Of a DNA stretch of 64,000 bases, positions 28,262 through 38,900 are shown piece by piece; the first letter of the stretch is position 1, and each line of letters begins with the position of its first letter. Made by a program: the position numbers and the translations under genes. The notes beneath the pieces are model-generated. The model was not told the origin of the DNA. It searched no databases and saw only the letters and a program-made list of their open reading frames with translations. This DNA is from Stentor roeselii (lineage: Eukaryota; Ciliophora; Heterotrichea; Heterotrichida; Stentoridae), in NCBI GenBank assembly GCA_006503475.1, contig RSEH01000071.1, positions 1-64,000 of the forward strand, in the 5' to 3' direction.

Positions 28262-29995
28262 ATGATGACTCGTAGAGCAGCTCGGGAGATGCAGTCTTCT
28301 AACAAGTCCTTCAAGCCGACGTCGACGCCAGTGATTTCTGACTCAAAGTCCACCAGGTCCAAGTCCAGGACCAGGCCAAGGACGAGGTCAAAGACTAATG
28401 CGAAGCTTGAATCGAAACCTGACTACCTCGACCTTGACCACGACTTCCAAATAGACTGGGATGGAACTGCCGAGCTGGAGTCAACTCTTTCAGGTTCTTC
28501 GATTTATCTCTACCAAAAATTGAAATTTGGCGAAGAACTTCTCACTTCTGGAGACTTTGTTAAGACTTCTTCGGAGTCTAAGATTTTTGGACAGATTACT
28601 TATTTGTTTGAAGAAAATAATACGAAAAATTTGGAAATTAGGATTTTTCATCAACTTCATCAAAATGAACTTATTGAAACTTATGAATACTCGATTATTA
28701 ACCCTTCTTGGATTGAGTGCAAAGTTGCAGTTAATAAGGATGGAGGGTTTATTTGTGATAAACTCAAGTTAAAAGATGGAAGTCAAACTACTGCGGATAA
28801 GGATGTTTGTCATGAGAGGTCTATGATACACAGCAAGATATCGAAAAAGATCTGTAGTAACAACAGTGGTTTAAGGAAAGCGATTAATCTCCTGACGTTA
28901 TCAGCGGCGCCTTCTAATTTAGTAGGACGTCATTCAGAACGACAGGAAATTAAAGATTTTTTGACTACTTCTATTAATATGAACCATTCTACTAGTTCTC
29001 TTTATATTTGTGGAATGCCGGGAACTGGGAAAACTGCTACTTTTCTTTTTACTATTGACCAGATGAAAAATGATGAAGAATTTTGTGATAAGTTTGAGTT
29101 CATACATGTGAATTGCATGAAATTGACCAAGCCTCATGAGATTTATTCTATTGTTTGCAAAGAAGCTTGTCATCGGCAACGTACTGGTCATGAGGCACTT
29201 GAAAAAATTAACAATTACTTGAAAAACACAGTCAAAAAAACGTGTTTTGTGATTCTTGTTGATGAAATCGATGCGTTGATGAATAAAAAACAGGATGTTC
29301 TTTACAACTTGTTTAACTGGACAAATATTATTAATTCGAATTTCATCGTTGTAGGAATCGCGAACACAATGGACCTCTCAGATAAGTTTCTCCATAAAGT
29401 AAGCAGCCGAATGGGAAACAAACAACTAGTTTTCGCTCCCTACACAAGGGACCAGCTACAAGACATAATAACAAAAAGGCTAAGAGACACTCAAGCCTTT
29501 TCAACTGATTCCATATTATTCTGCTCAGCTAAGGTAGCTTCATATTCAGGAGATGCACGAAGAGCATTTCAAGTCTGCAAAAAGGCAGCCTTTTTAGCCT
29601 TAGAACAAAAGCAGAGTCAAATCGGAATCGATCACATTCAAAAAGCCTTCAAACAACTTTTCGCATCAGTTTATGTGCAAGCCATTCAAGCCTTGCCCCT
29701 TCGTTTGAAACTTGTCCTGGCAGCTCTTTGCATGGAGCTAAAAAATAACAATCGAGAAGTGACAGTCGTTGAAAGAATCAAGAGCAGATTCACAGGGTTC
29801 TGTGAAAATACCATCGGAATTTCAAGTATCGGGCTTAAACAACTGCAGGTTATTGTCAATCGACTGGCTTCTCTGCATCTTGTCAATGTGGATGGCGAAT
29901 CAGTTCGACTTGCTGTGACTCCAGATGACGTAATTGACGGAATTAAAACAGACCAGGAGCTTGAAAAGGTTGTAATGTTCTTGCAAGGAAATTAA
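28262..29995 (+). CDS. ORC1: Origin recognition complex subunit 1
   Basis: A 577-aa protein. A basic N-terminus (about 1-45, RS/RT-rich) is followed by a BAH-like domain (about 60-180), then the AAA+ ATPase: NLVGRHSERQEI, Walker A GMPGTGKT (about 251-258), Walker B ILVDEIDAL (about 331), sensor 1 GIANTMDL and sensor 2 YSGDARRAFQVC, then a winged-helix end. BAH plus AAA+ separates ORC1 from CDC6. ORC1 is the ATP-binding subunit of the complex that loads MCM helicases at origins. It is shorter than animal ORC1 because the disordered linker is reduced. The divergent 5' neighbours do not bear on its role. Confidence 0.93.
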   Translation: MMTRRAAREMQSSNKSFKPTSTPVISDSKSTRSKSRTRPRTRSKTNAKLESKPDYLDLDHDFQIDWDGTAELESTLSGSSIYLYQKLKFGEELLTSGDFVKTSSESKIFGQITYLFEENNTKNLEIRIFHQLHQNELIETYEYSIINPSWIECKVAVNKDGGFICDKLKLKDGSQTTADKDVCHERSMIHSKISKKICSNNSGLRKAINLLTLSAAPSNLVGRHSERQEIKDFLTTSINMNHSTSSLYICGMPGTGKTATFLFTIDQMKNDEEFCDKFEFIHVNCMKLTKPHEIYSIVCKEACHRQRTGHEALEKINNYLKNTVKKTCFVILVDEIDALMNKKQDVLYNLFNWTNIINSNFIVVGIANTMDLSDKFLHKVSSRMGNKQLVFAPYTRDQLQDIITKRLRDTQAFSTDSILFCSAKVASYSGDARRAFQVCKKAAFLALEQKQSQIGIDHIQKAFKQLFASVYVQAIQALPLRLKLVLAALCMELKNNNREVTVVERIKSRFTGFCENTIGISSIGLKQLQVIVNRLASLHLVNVDGESVRLAVTPDDVIDGIKTDQELEKVVMFLQGN

Positions 29996-30262
29996 TTGGT
30001 TAATTGAAACATTTAGGATAGGTCTAAGCTAATAAAAATTCAAGAAGACTACAAAAATCAAATCTTATAAAAAAATTTCAATTTTTTCATCCCTTTATTC
30101 CACCTTCATTCTCATCACTTTTCAAATATTTCCAATATTTTCACTTAAAACAAAAATTTTTCATCTAATTTTTTCTTCCCTTCTCTCAAATCAACTCCCA
30201 TCAAGTCTCACGCGAATCCTTACAAGTTGTCTGAACTCTGCTCAGTCAATACATGGTTATAA

Positions 30263-30586
30263 ATGGCGAGACCTGGAAAAGCAGCTAAAAAGGCGAAGAA
30301 GCTGACAAAAGGCCACGCAGTGACAAAGTTAGCCAAGGTATCCAAGCCTTCATACAGAAAAGGACGACTTTCGAAAAGAACAGCTTTAGTCAGGTCAGTA
30401 ATTCGAGAAGTAACAGGATTCGCTCCATATGAGAGAAAAGTTTTGGAACTTCTTCAAGCTGGCAGCAGTAAAGACGAGAAAAAAGCGATGAAAGTCGCGA
30501 AAAGACGACTTGGAACCCACCGACGAGGAGTCAACAAGAGAGAATACATGAGGGCGGTCATGCAACGACTTAGGCAAAAGAACTAA
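30263..30586 (+). CDS. RPL36: Ribosomal protein eL36
   Basis: A 107-aa basic protein matching eL36 of the cytosolic large subunit: [41 protein letters not shown] (the signature region) and [18 protein letters not shown]. Length is normal for the family. TTATAA directly abuts the ATG. The 267-base upstream region is pyrimidine-rich on the plus strand, which may matter for strong expression. Confidence 0.96.
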   Translation: MARPGKAAKKAKKLTKGHAVTKLAKVSKPSYRKGRLSKRTALVRSVIREVTGFAPYERKVLELLQAGSSKDEKKAMKVAKRRLGTHRRGVNKREYMRAVMQRLRQKN

Positions 30587-30664
30587 TACTAATAGTCTAG
30601 TTTTTCTCTTGATTTTTCATAGCTTCAGATTATATTATTTTCAAGAGCCCCTCATTATTTAATT

Positions 30665-31120
30665 ATGGATCCACAGAAGTCTAATCGATTTTCAAATAGT
30701 CCTGCAAATAACTCAACTGTGAAAAAAATCAGGACTAAAAGCAGGACTATTGAAATACTTGAAGTTGAAGATAAGGCTGAAGAAGATTCGTCGATTTTTC
30801 CACTTTCGAGGATTAAACGGCTCTTGCAGGTCGGAACTGATGAAGCTATTCGCAGTGAAACTTTGAAAATTATGTCGAAAGCGGCTGTATTTTTTAGGTA
30901 GGAACTTTTTTTGCAGGATTTCACTAAAAAGACTTACCAGTTTACGAAGAGTAAAAACAAAAAAACTGTTGTTTTTGCCGATGTTCTTGAAGCTGTTGCT
31001 AATAATGATTGTCTTGGGTTTATTAAGGATTCTGGGATTTTGTCTAGTGTGGAAAGTAATCTTCAGGCCAAAATTGATGTGGTGCAAATTCAACATGTTG
31101 ATGATCCGGAGTTGGAATAA
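30665..31120 (+). CDS. Histone-fold protein, POLE4/CHRAC1 (Dpb3) type
   Basis: Two exons (intron 30887-30901) encode 146 residues. The histone fold spans about 45-125: FPLSRIKRLLQVGTDEAIRS, LKIMSKAAELFLQDFTKKTY after splicing, then KKTVVFADVLEAVANNDCLG. The AAELFLQ stretch across the splice junction matches POLE4/CHRAC1 family members, which pair with a POLE3-like partner in DNA polymerase epsilon or the ISWI complex CHRAC. NF-YC is a less likely alternative because its extra regions are absent. The N-terminus is basic and disordered. It lies close downstream of eL36 with the same orientation. Confidence 0.85.
30887..30901 (+). other. 15-nt intron
   Basis: GTATTTTTTAGGTAG, phase 0, ending in an in-frame TAG. 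A second AG lies inside at 30896-30897, and only use of the last one keeps the frame. Splicing restores AAELFLQDF of the histone fold. Confidence 0.88.
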
Positions 31121-31196
31121 AATTATAGAGAATAACTCGTTTTAAGGATTAACTTGAAAGAAAATCTAAGAAACCCTTTTTATCTTCCTCCTAAAA

Positions 31197-32363
31197 ATGG
31201 AAAATATCTGCGGCTGGTGCGGTAAAGAAAACGTTTCTTCCAAATGTTCCTTATGCAAGACCGTTTTCTACTGTAACCGAGAATGCCAAGTGAAGCACTG
31301 GGCATCCCACAAGTTAACCTGCGAGGGTCACAAGCCTCCAAGATCAATCGAGGACTTCGAATTTCTAGAACTTTTAGGAACCGGTAACTTTTCCGAGATA
31401 ATCCACGTGAAAGAGCGACGAACAGGCAAAGAATTCGCTTTAAAAAAGATGGAAAAGCAAAGAGTAAACCAGCTTCACAAGCAAGCCGACGTAATGATGG
31501 AAAAACATGCATTAACCCGTCTAAAGGGCGTACCTGGAGTGGTCCAGCTATTCGAAACCTTTAAAAACGACTTCGAGCTTTACTTTTTAACTGAAAAAGT
31601 CAGAGGAAAAGAACTTTGGAGCTTTTGCAAGGTCTTCGGCCTACGAGAACTAGAAGCAAGATTTTATTTAAAGCAACTGGTTGAGACCTTCAAAGTCCTT
31701 CACAGCATGGGCATCGTGCATCGAGACATAAAGACTGAAAACGTGATGATAACTGAAGACTTCACCACAACTCTCATCGACTTCGGCACTGCAAAAGACT
31801 TTCAACATCCAGAAGTGGAAGTTCCTGGAAATTCGATGAGGAAGAAGAAATTCGAGAATTTTATCGGAACTCCACATTTTATGGCTCCTGAGTGCATCAA
31901 TAATAAAGACTCTAATTACAAATCTGATGTTTGGAGCTTTGGTTGCATGACTTTTTATGTACTTGCTGGATTTCCTTGCTTTTCAGGAGGGTCGGATTAT
32001 TTGATCTTCACAAAAGCTCTTGCACTTGAATACCAGTTCCCTGAGTTTTTCTCTGATTTGGCAAAGGATTTTATTTCGGCTTGTTTGAAACTTAATCATG
32101 AGGAAAGGCCTACTATGGATGAACTCGCTCAGCATGATTTTATTAAACTTGCTCCTGATAGTTTTCCTTTGCCTTTTTTAGAGGATTTGGCTGTTGAAAG
32201 GATTAGGGATATGTTTTGTAAGGAGGAAAGTGATGAGGCCTTTTTGAAAAAATTTCCTGAATTGCTGGAAAAGTTTGAATCGCCGAGGATGAGACATCTT
32301 GGGGAACGACTTAAGCATCATTTTTCTAAGGAAGGGACTGGACACATGAATCAGGGGATTTAA
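31197..32363 (+). CDS. MYND zinc finger fused to a PDK1-like protein kinase
   Basis: A 388-aa protein. A complete MYND finger occupies residues 5-42, with Cys 5, 8, 17, 20, 26, 30, His38 and Cys42. A full kinase follows from about 52: glycine loop [28 protein letters not shown] with HRD at 175-177, LIDFGTAK and [17 protein letters not shown], the spacing to the activation loop and [21 protein letters not shown] resemble PDPK1, which phosphorylates AGC kinases. The PDK1 PH domain is missing; a MYND protein-binding finger stands at the other end instead. I know of no such fusion. Catalytic residues are intact, so it should be active. The next gene starts 15 bases after its stop. Confidence 0.88.
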   Translation: MENICGWCGKENVSSKCSLCKTVFYCNRECQVKHWASHKLTCEGHKPPRSIEDFEFLELLGTGNFSEIIHVKERRTGKEFALKKMEKQRVNQLHKQADVMMEKHALTRLKGVPGVVQLFETFKNDFELYFLTEKVRGKELWSFCKVFGLRELEARFYLKQLVETFKVLHSMGIVHRDIKTENVMITEDFTTTLIDFGTAKDFQHPEVEVPGNSMRKKKFENFIGTPHFMAPECINNKDSNYKSDVWSFGCMTFYVLAGFPCFSGGSDYLIFTKALALEYQFPEFFSDLAKDFISACLKLNHEERPTMDELAQHDFIKLAPDSFPLPFLEDLAVERIRDMFCKEESDEAFLKKFPELLEKFESPRMRHLGERLKHHFSKEGTGHMNQGI

Positions 32364-32378
32364 TAAGTTGGTAATTTA

Positions 32379-33104
32379 ATGGTTGTTTGGCAGCACTTAT
32401 TCGGTATCAACTCAGTCCTGGCAGCTCTAAACGCTCAAAAAAGAATTTTCCAGGCCTTGCTGATATCAGAGCCAGTGTCTGAGAAGCATTCAATAGTCTC
32501 CAAAGCAAACGAGTTAAATTTAAACTTCAAAATAGTTGAAAGAAAAGAGATTGAAAAATTAGCAACAGGAAAAAACCACCAAGGAGTTGTACTGAAAGCG
32601 AGTGAGTTAAAACCAACACCTATAAAAGACCCAAAAGAAATAATTGATGACGGGCCGAGTGTTTGGCTTGGGCTGGACCATGTGACTGACCCTCAAAACT
32701 TTGGAAGCATTTTAAGATCTGCGTATTTTTTTGGAGTTCAGGGAATTTTGATACCTACTCGAAATACGGCTCCTCTTAGCACTACTGTGTCAAAAGTCTC
32801 GTCTGGATCTATGGAATATCTTGATATTTATGAAACTCATGATTTTACTAACTTTGTTCAGGATATGAAAAAGGAAAATTGGTATGTTGTTGGAGGATCT
32901 GTTGAAAAGGGAAGTAAAGTTCTGAAATCAATTAGTAAAAAACATAAAATTTTACTTTTGCTTGGAAATGAAGGGGATGGCATTAGTAAAAAATTAAAAA
33001 AACTTTGTGATGAGGTTTATTTTATTAGAGGAGGGAATGAGTCTGTGGATTCTTTGAATGTTGGATGTGCTGCAGGAATATTTTTATATAGTATTTTTCA
33101 ATAA
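32379..33104 (+). CDS. SpoU/TrmH-family rRNA 2'-O-methyltransferase (MRM1-like)
   Basis: A 241-aa protein with an N-terminal substrate-binding part (LFGINSVLAALNAQKR, LATGKNHQGVVLKA) and the trefoil-knot SPOUT domain: LDHVTDPQNFGSILRSAYFFG (motif 1), LLLLGNEGDGIS (motif 2) and SLNVGCAAGIFLYSI (motif 3). Motif-1 Asn/Arg and the glycine-rich loop bind S-adenosylmethionine. GINSV and NHQGV favour the RlmB/MRM1 branch, which methylates a guanosine ribose in the large-subunit rRNA of bacteria or mitochondria. A classical presequence is not obvious. It is tightly packed between neighbours (15 and 13 bases). Confidence 0.9.
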   Translation: MVVWQHLFGINSVLAALNAQKRIFQALLISEPVSEKHSIVSKANELNLNFKIVERKEIEKLATGKNHQGVVLKASELKPTPIKDPKEIIDDGPSVWLGLDHVTDPQNFGSILRSAYFFGVQGILIPTRNTAPLSTTVSKVSSGSMEYLDIYETHDFTNFVQDMKKENWYVVGGSVEKGSKVLKSISKKHKILLLLGNEGDGISKKLKKLCDEVYFIRGGNESVDSLNVGCAAGIFLYSIFQ

Positions 33105-33117
33105 CTAATCCTCATAA

Positions 33118-34536
33118 ATGTCTTTCTACCAACTCTGGGACTCATTCGATGCAGTAAAAGACGAATGGACCGAAAACCGTAGCTTACTCGAGAGCTACAC
33201 AGAACTAGTGAGACTCCGATCAGAACTCGAAAAAAGCGTGATAAAAAGACTAGAAAAAATAATTCAACTTCCTATATTCAAGCTGGGTAAGAACACCCTT
33301 CTCCCGCTAATCGAAAAAATGCAATCCTTTTACTCCTCAAAGCTGATTTCAAGTAAAAACTTCATCACCGCCCTAAACAGCGAAATTTTACTTCCCTTAA
33401 AAGACCTGATGCATTCTCAAGAAATAAAAATCAAAGACCATTCCGAAGCATGTAAAAAACTCGAGGCCGAAAAGAAAAAGCTTCAAAAAACTCTTGAAAT
33501 AACAAAAGAAAAATACTGGAAACAATGCAAAGAAAACTCAAACAAGTCTAAAGCCGAGCCAAACCACAAAGAAAGTGCTTGTCTCGAAAAGTACCTTCAA
33601 AGTATCGAAACCTTTAACCGCTTTCAAATGATTTTCACTGAAGAGATGGGAAAAAACCTGGCAGTCTTCCAAATCACTGAAGAAGAGAGACTAAAGCATT
33701 TCCGAGAGTCTCTCAGAAAATTCATCGAAGCTGAATCAGGTCTAATAAATTCTCCTCTTGCAGAAGCAGAAAGTCTTCCAATAGTAAATTTTAATCAGGC
33801 TGTAAACGTCTTCAACCCAATCACGGAGCTTTCCAAGTTCATCGACGACACTAAAACAGATAAACCTGTTCAACTTTTCTCTTTCGAGCCCAGTCCTTTC
33901 GGCTCCTCCTGCCACGTTCCTGAATCTCGCTCAAGTCCTGAGGACCTCTTCATGCAAAAAATAATCATCAAGTGCTGGGAAGGCATCAACTTGACTGAAA
34001 ACGAGTTAAAAACCTTTGAATCCTCAGTTTCGACTTCAGAAGGTCGTAAAAGTTGGCTTTATTTTTTAAATGAAAGAAGAATCAAAAGTCAGTTCTTGAT
34101 ACCTGTCACTGGTTTTTCAATCATGAACAAACTTTTAGCGACTCTTCTCAATCATATCGCTTCTCAACAAGATGAGAACTCCGCAAAGCTCACAATTGTC
34201 TTATCTCAAACCTTTTACTGTGAAAAAACTGGAGAAAAGGTTTATTTGCACTTGGCTGTCGGGCAGCATCAGATCTGGACACAAGAAAACATCTGGACTT
34301 CCATGATTGAAAGTGGAATTCAATGCGAAATGCAGAACTACGCGCTTTTCTGCAGTGATGAAACTTCTGAAGAGCACAAAGAAAGAATGAGTGCAATTCT
34401 TGCCTCACAGCTCAGTTCATACGTGCACATCATGAAAAGTTTCAACATGACTGAAGGGTTCATCAGAGAAGTCGCTGGAAAGTTGATAGAAAAGTACAAA
34501 ATTAAAGAGATGAAAGTAGAGGATTTTATTTCCTAG
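33118..34536 (+). CDS. F-BAR-like protein with KIAA0513/SBF2-type C-terminal region
   Basis: A 472-aa protein. The N-terminal 240 residues look like an F-BAR domain: a start with SFYQLWDSFDAVKDEW, a long helical array with ELEKSVIKRLEKI, and KKLEAEKKKLQKTLEITKEKYWKQC. F-BAR dimers bend or sense membranes. The C-terminal 170 residues (GRKSWLYFLNERR, FSIMNKLLATLLNHIASQQD, KLTIVLSQTFYC, IWTQENIWTSMIE) resemble the region shared by KIAA0513 and SBF2, of unclear function. Both assignments are from pattern, and the combination suggests a role in endocytosis or membrane traffic. An unstructured linker with FEPSPFGSS joins them. Confidence 0.65.
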   Translation: MSFYQLWDSFDAVKDEWTENRSLLESYTELVRLRSELEKSVIKRLEKIIQLPIFKLGKNTLLPLIEKMQSFYSSKLISSKNFITALNSEILLPLKDLMHSQEIKIKDHSEACKKLEAEKKKLQKTLEITKEKYWKQCKENSNKSKAEPNHKESACLEKYLQSIETFNRFQMIFTEEMGKNLAVFQITEEERLKHFRESLRKFIEAESGLINSPLAEAESLPIVNFNQAVNVFNPITELSKFIDDTKTDKPVQLFSFEPSPFGSSCHVPESRSSPEDLFMQKIIIKCWEGINLTENELKTFESSVSTSEGRKSWLYFLNERRIKSQFLIPVTGFSIMNKLLATLLNHIASQQDENSAKLTIVLSQTFYCEKTGEKVYLHLAVGQHQIWTQENIWTSMIESGIQCEMQNYALFCSDETSEEHKERMSAILASQLSSYVHIMKSFNMTEGFIREVAGKLIEKYKIKEMKVEDFIS

Positions 34537-34580
34537 AGATTAAGAGTAGGTGTTAATGTCTTCCAGTAGCGGCTATATAA

Positions 34581-35096
34581 ATGTCTCTGCTACGAACAGC
34601 TACGTTCGGACTGATAAGTTCTCTTTCTGCAGTGATCGCTAGTAATGAGCGGTCAAAGACTGAAGTTAAAGCAGTGGCCAAAGTGGAAGGCGCAGGCGTT
34701 CGAGGTGCATTTGAGTTGAAGCAAGAAACCTATACTTCTAACACCCTGATCACTGGAGACCTCTCAGGTCTCTACGCGAATCACAACCACGAGGTCCAAG
34801 TCACTGACGCCCAAGCCTCTCAGGTTTACAACCCGTTCGGAAGACAGGACGGAAAACCTTGGTACCGTGAAAGAAAAGTTGGAAATTTAGGCACTTTTAA
34901 GACTGACTCGGAAGGAAAAGGAAGATTCGAGATCAATGATCCTTATGTCAAACTTAGTGGACCTTATTCGATTGTTGGAAGGAATTTAACTGTGTTTGAA
35001 AATGCTTATGATTATGTCACGGGAAGGACTAAAGAAGAAATGAAGAAGGTTGGCAGAGGCAAGCCGTTAGCCACTGGAACTATTCAGAGTAGTTAA
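34581..35096 (+). CDS. Cu/Zn superoxide dismutase-like protein lacking metal ligands
   Basis: A 171-aa protein whose residues about 30-171 follow the Cu/Zn SOD fold: LITGDLSGL, YNPFGRQDGKPWYRERKVGNLG, YVKLSGPYSIVGRNLTVFENA and GKPLATGTI. Against human SOD1 the metal sites are gone. The HVH pair is V-x-V in the simplest alignment, His63 is Val, His71 is Asp, His80 is Lys, Asp83 is Asn, His120 is Phe, Arg143 is Pro and Cys146 is Thr. Residues 1-21 look like a signal or mitochondrial leader (MSLLRTATFGLISSLSAVIA). The protein cannot be a normal dismutase and probably keeps the fold for binding. The frame is clean, so it is not a pseudogene. Confidence 0.75.
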   Translation: MSLLRTATFGLISSLSAVIASNERSKTEVKAVAKVEGAGVRGAFELKQETYTSNTLITGDLSGLYANHNHEVQVTDAQASQVYNPFGRQDGKPWYRERKVGNLGTFKTDSEGKGRFEINDPYVKLSGPYSIVGRNLTVFENAYDYVTGRTKEEMKKVGRGKPLATGTIQSS

Positions 35097-35132
35097 GAAT
35101 AGGATTGAAGATTTTGGAGGTTTTGATTAGGA

Positions 35133-35483
35133 TTAGCTAGGGGTTTTTTTTGATTCTAGTGAAGTCACATAGCGTTTTAAACCTAGAGTGAAGTGGGCTG
35201 AGCAGAAGGCTGAAGTTAAGAAGGGGATCTGGATGAATAGGAAGAATTTTGTAATGGATTTTGCAGTGAGTGTTACTTTTATATTTTCTTGTGATAGAAA
35301 CTTGATATGGGGAATCATGCCGAGAAGAAAACCTACAAACATTGAATATTTTATGTTTTTTTGGTAGTTTGTTATTATCTCTTGCTCTTCGGGATTTAGG
35401 ATTGTAAAGTTTTGTTTGATCCATTCCTCATGTTGTTTGGTTAATTGTTTTGAACGGTTCTCGCCGGGTAAATTTTTATTCAT
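35133..35483 (-). CDS. Small membrane protein, hypothetical
   Basis: A 116-aa protein. A hydrophilic start (about 1-42) precedes two to three hydrophobic segments: YSMFVGFLLGMIPHIKFL (about 46-63), ITKFFLFIQIPFLTSAFCSAHF (about 77-98) and a short tail. No family recognised. It is convergent with the SOD-like gene (36 bases). Modest confidence: the frame and composition look coding, but nothing conserved confirms it. Confidence 0.5.
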   Translation of the reverse strand: MNKNLPGENRSKQLTKQHEEWIKQNFTILNPEEQEIITNYQKNIKYSMFVGFLLGMIPHIKFLSQENIKVTLTAKSITKFFLFIQIPFLTSAFCSAHFTLGLKRYVTSLESKKTPS

Positions 35484-35924
35484 TTTTTAGCCTGTTTAAT
35501 AAATGCAACTAAAATTATGTTTTAAAGGATTTCGATTTGAATTTTACATAGTTTGACTTTTTTCCATTTATTATTTGGTCAGTAATAATTGTTTTGAATT
35601 TGTGAGTCTACTGAAACTATGATCTAAATTGAAATTTGGATTATTAATAGGCTTTTTTTGAACCGCAAACGATTTTAAGAGTATTTTTGAGGAAATAGTT
35701 ACAGATAGGAGAAGGTTTTTTGAAGTGTAAGATTAATAAATATTATTTTGTTTTAATAGTGAGTAAAAATTCATACTGTGAACTAAGAACTATAGTTTTG
35801 ATGATTTTTAGATATAGGAGATTTATCCATTTAAATAAGATTATCTCAAGTAATTTAAACATTTAGGCTAAGTAAGTCTTTTAATTTTAACCTCAAATAT
35901 TAGCTATTCACACAAAAGCTTATA
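35484..35924. other. Divergent intergenic region
   Basis: About 440 AT-rich bases, ending in AAAGCTTATA directly before the first receptor's ATG. No other feature seen. Confidence 0.5.
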
Positions 35925-38900
35925 ATGTGGAATTTGATATTTATTACTTATGTGGCAGTCGGGCTAGCATGGGATGAGATCCCAGTTTACTATTCAACTG
36001 AAACTTCCTCAAGTCTAATCACTCAATTTTCAAATTTCTCACCGAAAATTTTGATTTTGACCCCAGAAAATTTTACTCTAATAAAGTCACAGACAAGCCC
36101 AGGAAGTTTATTTATAGATATCACATTGACCCCATCCTTTCTCCCGTATTTCGACGAAATTTCTTCTTTCTCAGAAGGTAGTTACTTCACAATAACCTAT
36201 CAAAATTCGCTCCAAAGCCCAAAAAGAAGAATTTACCCATTATCATCTATTGAAGACGAAGTGCAAGCATTAGAAAAGTTATTAAATTGGTTTGAACTAA
36301 AAGCATTCATTTTGCTTTCTTCAAGTTTAACTCAGAATCTGGAATTTTCAGACTTAATTAAAGAGAAGATGGGAGCAAAAGTCATCAAATATGCTTCGTA
36401 TAATGAAGATTTAAGCTTAGACTATGGGAAAAATTTTATTCAAAAGGAAATTAAGTCTCTAGGAGTAAATTTCTTTGTCATCATCGATAGAGGCCCAAGT
36501 TTGAAGACCATCCAGGAAAGTTTAATCTCAAAGAAAATAAACGAAACTGGAACTCTCTTTATTTTCCCTTCATACGCGATAGGCTCAGTTTTCATAGAAG
36601 GTAGTTTGATCCTGAGTCAAGAAGGCTTAGAAGAAAGTAAAAGTTACGACGAATACTGCTACTTTTCTATAATAAACTACCTAAAATCAAAAAATACTGA
36701 AAAATATTCCTGGAATCTAGAAGAAACTAAAAATTCCTTTTCTATTCTAAACTACCAGAACGGAGTCCAAGTGAAAATCGGTTCAATGACCCCTAATATT
36801 TCAATCTCATCATCAATAATATTCCCAGGAGGTGAATCCTCTCTAAACTCCAAAAAAACTAAAGAACTAGTCCTTCTCTTCGCAAACGGTACAAATGATG
36901 TAGCGAACAGCTTCAGTTATTCTCTCTTCAGCTACTTTTACAACGGTGCAATTTTCGCAGTGAACGAAGTGAACTCAAATAATTTGATCCCGCATTTCAA
37001 ACTTACTCTGAGACCGACGGAGACAGGGATCTTCGCCTTTAACGAAGACTGGTACAAATACAAACTTTCTCAATATTTAACGAGACCTTTTCCGATCCTT
37101 TATCTTACCAGTTACTGGTTCGCAAGTGCCGTTGGGAATTCAATCGCTTTAAAGTCTTTAAACTACTCGATACCTCAAATTTCTCCATTCGCTCAAAAGG
37201 CGATAGCTGAAAACAAGCAAAATTTTCCAAATTTAGTGAAATTAAGTGTCTCTGAAGAAGAATTCTTATCAAATGGATTAAATTTCTTGTTTTCATTTAA
37301 TTGGAAGTCTATTGTTTTATTTGGAACTGATGATGTTACTTTTTATTCATTGTTTTTAGCTGTTGAAAAACTTGCTAAAGCCAGAGGGGTAAAAATTGTG
37401 AACCCTGAGCATTTAAGAGTCTTTCCTGCGAATTACTCAAAGAATGACTTTGAAAAATTTAAACATTTTTTTAAAGCTGCTAAAGAAACAAGATGCAGGA
37501 TTTTCTTGATTTTCGCCTGGGATCGAGGACCTATATGGGAGGGACTTTATGATGTGGGGTTAAGAAAAGGAGACTTTTACACTTTAGACGATACTGCAAC
37601 TTTAGATCATTTGAATAGAGGCAAGGACGACGAGGAATTCATGAAAAAAAAAAAGGAACTCGTTTTAGGGTCTTTCATTTTGAGTTACAAAGAATGGAAT
37701 GGAGAGAAAGGAGAACAACTTTACTTGAAACTCAGTCAAATTTTCCCTGATGTTTCTTACTTTTGCATGTGCTATGATACTGTCACTGTTGCCACCAATG
37801 CCATTTCATATGCTCTGCAATACGGCAAAGACTACGAAAATGCTGAAGAAATGATGAAAATCATTCGAGATGGCAAAGTGCAAGGATGCATGGGAAGTGT
37901 TTACTTCTCAAGAGATAACAACAACGTCGCCAATGCGAAATTTCAAATTTCACAGATTCGAGAAGACGCTTCTGGAAATGCTTACTCAGCTCCTCTGGCC
38001 CTTCTTGATAAGCTTTCAGTGACTTACCTTCTTTACATCGACGAAATTCAATGGTCTTCAGTTCCTGAAAATTTCATCCCAGTTTCCATTTGTCCATTCG
38101 AAATACGAGAGATTAAAAATTCCAGTAAAGGTCTTCAAATGATGATAGGAATCTGTTCAGTTCTTTTTTTAATGTCGTTGATTTCAGCGATTTTTTCTTG
38201 GAAACACTTTCAAGGTTCTTTTTTTAGTTTAAGTGAAAGTCGAGTTATGAGCTTGTCAGATAAGGCTTTTTTTTTGTATCCTTTTATGCAGTTTTTTCAG
38301 TTTATGGTAATGGGGCCTGACCAAGACGCTTACAGGAAAATTGTCAGGAACTTGGACTCGTTGATTTCTCTTGACTTTGAAAAGTTTTACGATTTATCGA
38401 ATGAAAAGTTTTGGATCGCTTTTTTATCTGCACTTGTCTTGGCAGTTGTTTTGAACCTGGTTTCAATTTTGATTATATTTAATTGTCAAGTTCGGTATTC
38501 ACAGTCGTGGTTTTTTGAGAATTTGATGACTTTTCAAGAACTTCTTCTGCCTTTGATAGCGAATGTGATGTTTTTACCGATACTTTCAATGATATTAAAT
38601 GTTTTTCTTTGCAGTGATAGCATTGGAGATGCGCTGAGTGACCTTTACATGGATAAAGACTGCTCTTATTTTTGTTATACTGGAGATCACAAGAAAATAT
38701 CAGTAGTTTCATTTGTTATTGTGTTTTTATTTGTTGCTATTAATGTTTATCTCAGGCCTTATTGGGAAATCGCTCAGTCTTGTTTGTCAATCAGGACAAA
38801 ATCTTCTTATTTCTCAGTTTTAAGTCTCCTTCAAGTGGCACTTGTCTCAATGAACAAGACTTTAAAGTTAAAAAATCAGTTGGCTCATGGAATTTTTTCC

